The translations under genes and the position numbers were made by a program. The notes beneath the pieces are model-generated. The model was not told the DNA's origin and did no database searches. It saw nothing but the letters and a program-made list of their open reading frames with translations. 64,000 nucleotides of DNA, taken from contig NC_016522.1 of assembly GCF_000236905.1 (NCBI RefSeq), positions 310,001 through 374,000 on the forward strand. The letters run 5' to 3'. Below are positions 63,462-64,000 of this stretch, piece by piece (position 1 is the first letter of the stretch; each line of letters begins with the position of its first letter). This DNA comes from Tetrapisispora phaffii CBS 4417. Its lineage: Eukaryota; Ascomycota; Saccharomycetes; Saccharomycetales; Saccharomycetaceae.

Positions 63462-64000
63462 ATGATTAACATTACGAGTGTTACCGATTTCAAGGAAATG
63501 TCCTATGGTGTTCCAGAATCTGAACATGATATTTTGAAATATTTGATCGATGTTCGAGTTAGATTAACGCAATTGAAAACTAATAGAAGCAAGTATTTGA
63601 ATTCGAAAGAAGTTAGATTACTTCATCAAGAAGTTTTAACTAAAGTTAGAGAATTGGATGATATTAGAAAATCTAAATTAAAAGATGACGGACAGGACGA
63701 CAGTCAAACTCAACAAATTACAACTTTATTATGCAATTTGACTTTGCATAATAAAGTCGATTCTTTAGTTGATGATGTCTTCCAATTGTTATCACTATGT
63801 TTCTTAACTGTTGGCTTAAAAAATTCTGCTCCTGCCACATACACATCTTTATCTACTGTTCAAAAACTTCTAGAGCATTTGGATGAGTCTAATATCTTCA
63901 CAAATCATGATTTGAGACCAATCAAGGAGAGATTAGATGAAATTTCAAAAATTGTTCAAAACAATTCTTATAAAAATTATGAGTTTAATGAAGATGAAAT
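63462..64000 (+). CDS. Unidentified protein, N-terminal part (runs off window)
   Basis: Open from ATG 63462 to the window end, 179 codons. It begins MINITSVTDFKEMSYGVPES. It is helical and soluble in appearance, with regular codon use and no low complexity (RVRLTQLKTNRSKYLNSKEV, TLHNKVDSLVDDVFQLLSLC). There is no signal peptide or membrane segment. I do not recognise the family with confidence. The leader before the ATG is A-rich, as expected for a yeast gene. The remainder lies outside the window. Confidence 0.8.
   Translation, partial: MINITSVTDFKEMSYGVPESEHDILKYLIDVRVRLTQLKTNRSKYLNSKEVRLLHQEVLTKVRELDDIRKSKLKDDGQDDSQTQQITTLLCNLTLHNKVDSLVDDVFQLLSLCFLTVGLKNSAPATYTSLSTVQKLLEHLDESNIFTNHDLRPIKERLDEISKIVQNNSYKNYEFNEDE

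Noticed and set aside
1..64000. CRISPR arrays, phage, bacterial operons or riboswitches
   Set aside because: None seen; the window is yeast nuclear DNA throughout.

Overview
The window is a chromosomal segment of a budding yeast (Saccharomycetaceae). The evidence is AT-rich DNA, mostly intronless genes, two introns with GTATGT donors and TACTAAC branch points, Ty1/copia-type LTRs upstream of a tRNA gene, and about two dozen proteins that match known Saccharomyces cerevisiae proteins. Gene names below are orthology calls made by reading the proteins. No database search was run.

Layout. 1-9 kb: C-terminal part of RSC8, ZIP transporter YKE4, a small carbohydrate-binding-module protein, cohesin subunit IRR1/SCC3, ER complex subunit EMC5, APC/C subunit CDC26, then tRNA-Lys(CTT). 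10-19 kb: ER ubiquitin ligase SSM4/DOA10, SUMO protease ULP2, and ribosomal protein RPL2 with a 480-nt intron. 19-33 kb: sulfite reductase MET10, VID28/GID5, riboflavin synthase RIB5, ribosome-assembly factor SQT1, RCF3 (spliced), kinetochore DSN1, Mediator SRB6. 34-39 kb: an HMG-box factor followed by a 3.5-kb gene-free stretch. 39-56 kb: m-AAA protease AFG3, BIM1, FAA2, MSL1, PRP22, PRE1, PRI1, EGH1, then tRNA-Glu(TTC). 56-58 kb: an LTR-retrotransposon cluster. 58-64 kb: a WSC-family wall sensor in a gene-poor setting and the start of an unidentified gene.

Gene order interleaves blocks that lie on separate S. cerevisiae chromosomes (YFR with YIL; YBR with YIR; YER with YIR). Several genes that sit within those blocks in S. 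cerevisiae are absent here. This fits a post-whole-genome-duplication yeast that lost duplicates independently of Saccharomyces (Vanderwaltozyma/Tetrapisispora-like, an inference). Most genes are unrelated housekeeping neighbours and there are no operons. Promoter motifs fit the expected regulons: MCB boxes at IRR1, BIM1 and PRI1; a PACE box at PRE1; PAC plus RRPE at SQT1; Cbf1 and Met31/32-like sites at MET10; a Rap1 site upstream of RPL2.

The most informative accessory structure is the retrotransposon cluster upstream of tRNA-Glu. A 406-bp solo LTR has a GAAAC target duplication. It is split by a second element of the same family with its own CTTGA duplication. Most of that second element is hidden by a 20-N assembly gap. 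I found no convincing novel multi-gene system.
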